Below are positions 63,954 through 64,000 of a stretch of DNA of 64,000 nucleotides, in pieces. The DNA lies in contig NZ_MKIO01000037.1 of the NCBI RefSeq assembly GCF_001938945.1, forward strand, positions 137,964 to 201,963. Direction: 5' to 3'. A program made the translations under genes and the position numbers. Each line of letters opens with the position of its first letter. The first letter of the stretch is position 1. This stretch comes from Xaviernesmea rhizosphaerae (lineage in GTDB: Bacteria > Pseudomonadota > Alphaproteobacteria > Rhizobiales > Rhizobiaceae). The notes beneath the pieces were generated by a model that saw nothing but the letters and a program-made list of their open reading frames with translations, did no database searches and had not been told where the DNA came from.

Positions 63954-64000
63954 GCGCTCATCGAACGAGGGGCTGCGGCGCTTCTGGCGCTGGTGCCTCT

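Overview
This window is a housekeeping stretch of a high-GC alphaproteobacterial chromosome. Gene content and order point to the Rhizobiales, most likely the Rhizobiaceae (Rhizobium, Agrobacterium, Ensifer and relatives). The markers are hemE beside a DUF299 regulator, the ChvG/ChvI system next to pckA and a short HprK, ActS/ActR, a DUF2628 gene inside the histidine cluster, and RIME-like palindromic repeats. The genus cannot be fixed from the sequence alone.

Layout. (1) 1-1534: hemE reads left and the DUF299 regulator reads right. The gap between them carries four DnaA-box-like 9-mers and is the probable chromosomal origin. A near-perfect ParB site (parS) lies 1.5 kb to the right, across the maf/aroE junction. 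(2) 1535-5275: rightward run of DUF299 regulator, maf, aroE, coaE and dnaQ, the last four tightly packed. (3) 5452-12223: secB and fxsA (left); Tim44-like protein, mltA, smr, a HTH regulator and gyrB (right). (4) 12338-16310: nitroreductase, intracellular PHB depolymerase, a DUF2852 membrane protein and a YgjP-type metallopeptidase. (5) 16425-21733: trpF-trpB-trpA-accD-folC. (6) 21828-34130, all leftward: trxA, addA/addB, a MurU-like nucleotidyltransferase with a TsaE-AmgK fusion, and divL. (7) 34608-42166: ahcY, HPr, EIIA-Man, short HprK, ChvG, ChvI (left) and pckA (right). (8) 42525-44330: arfB, a BON-LysM protein and alkB. (9) 44516-49458, leftward: hisB-DUF2628-hisH-hisA-hisF-hisE-coaA. 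(10) 49704-56861: hslV, hslU, DUF1402, a cytochrome P450 and glcB. (11) 57001-63457: L,D-transpeptidase, mmcB, actR, actS and hrpB. (12) The last ~80 bases carry a strong sigma70-type promoter and a leader that probably belongs to an rRNA operon starting beyond the window.

How the genes fit together. The origin-proximal genes serve replication and segregation (oriC, parS, gyrB, dnaQ), cell-cycle signalling (DivL), envelope and stress sensing (HPr/HprK/ChvG/ChvI), redox sensing (ActS/ActR), protein quality control (SecB, HslUV, ArfB), DNA repair (AddAB, AlkB, MmcB) and core biosynthesis (haem, shikimate, Trp, His, CoA, fatty acid, folate). I see no tRNA, insertion sequence, prophage, CRISPR array, defence island or biosynthetic cluster, and no broken gene. 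I found no clearly undescribed multi-gene system. The most informative signals are the oriC/parS layout, the DivL tyrosine replacement, the AccD that has lost its zinc-finger cysteines, the TsaE-AmgK fusion beside a MurU-like gene, and several unexplained repeats and palindromes.
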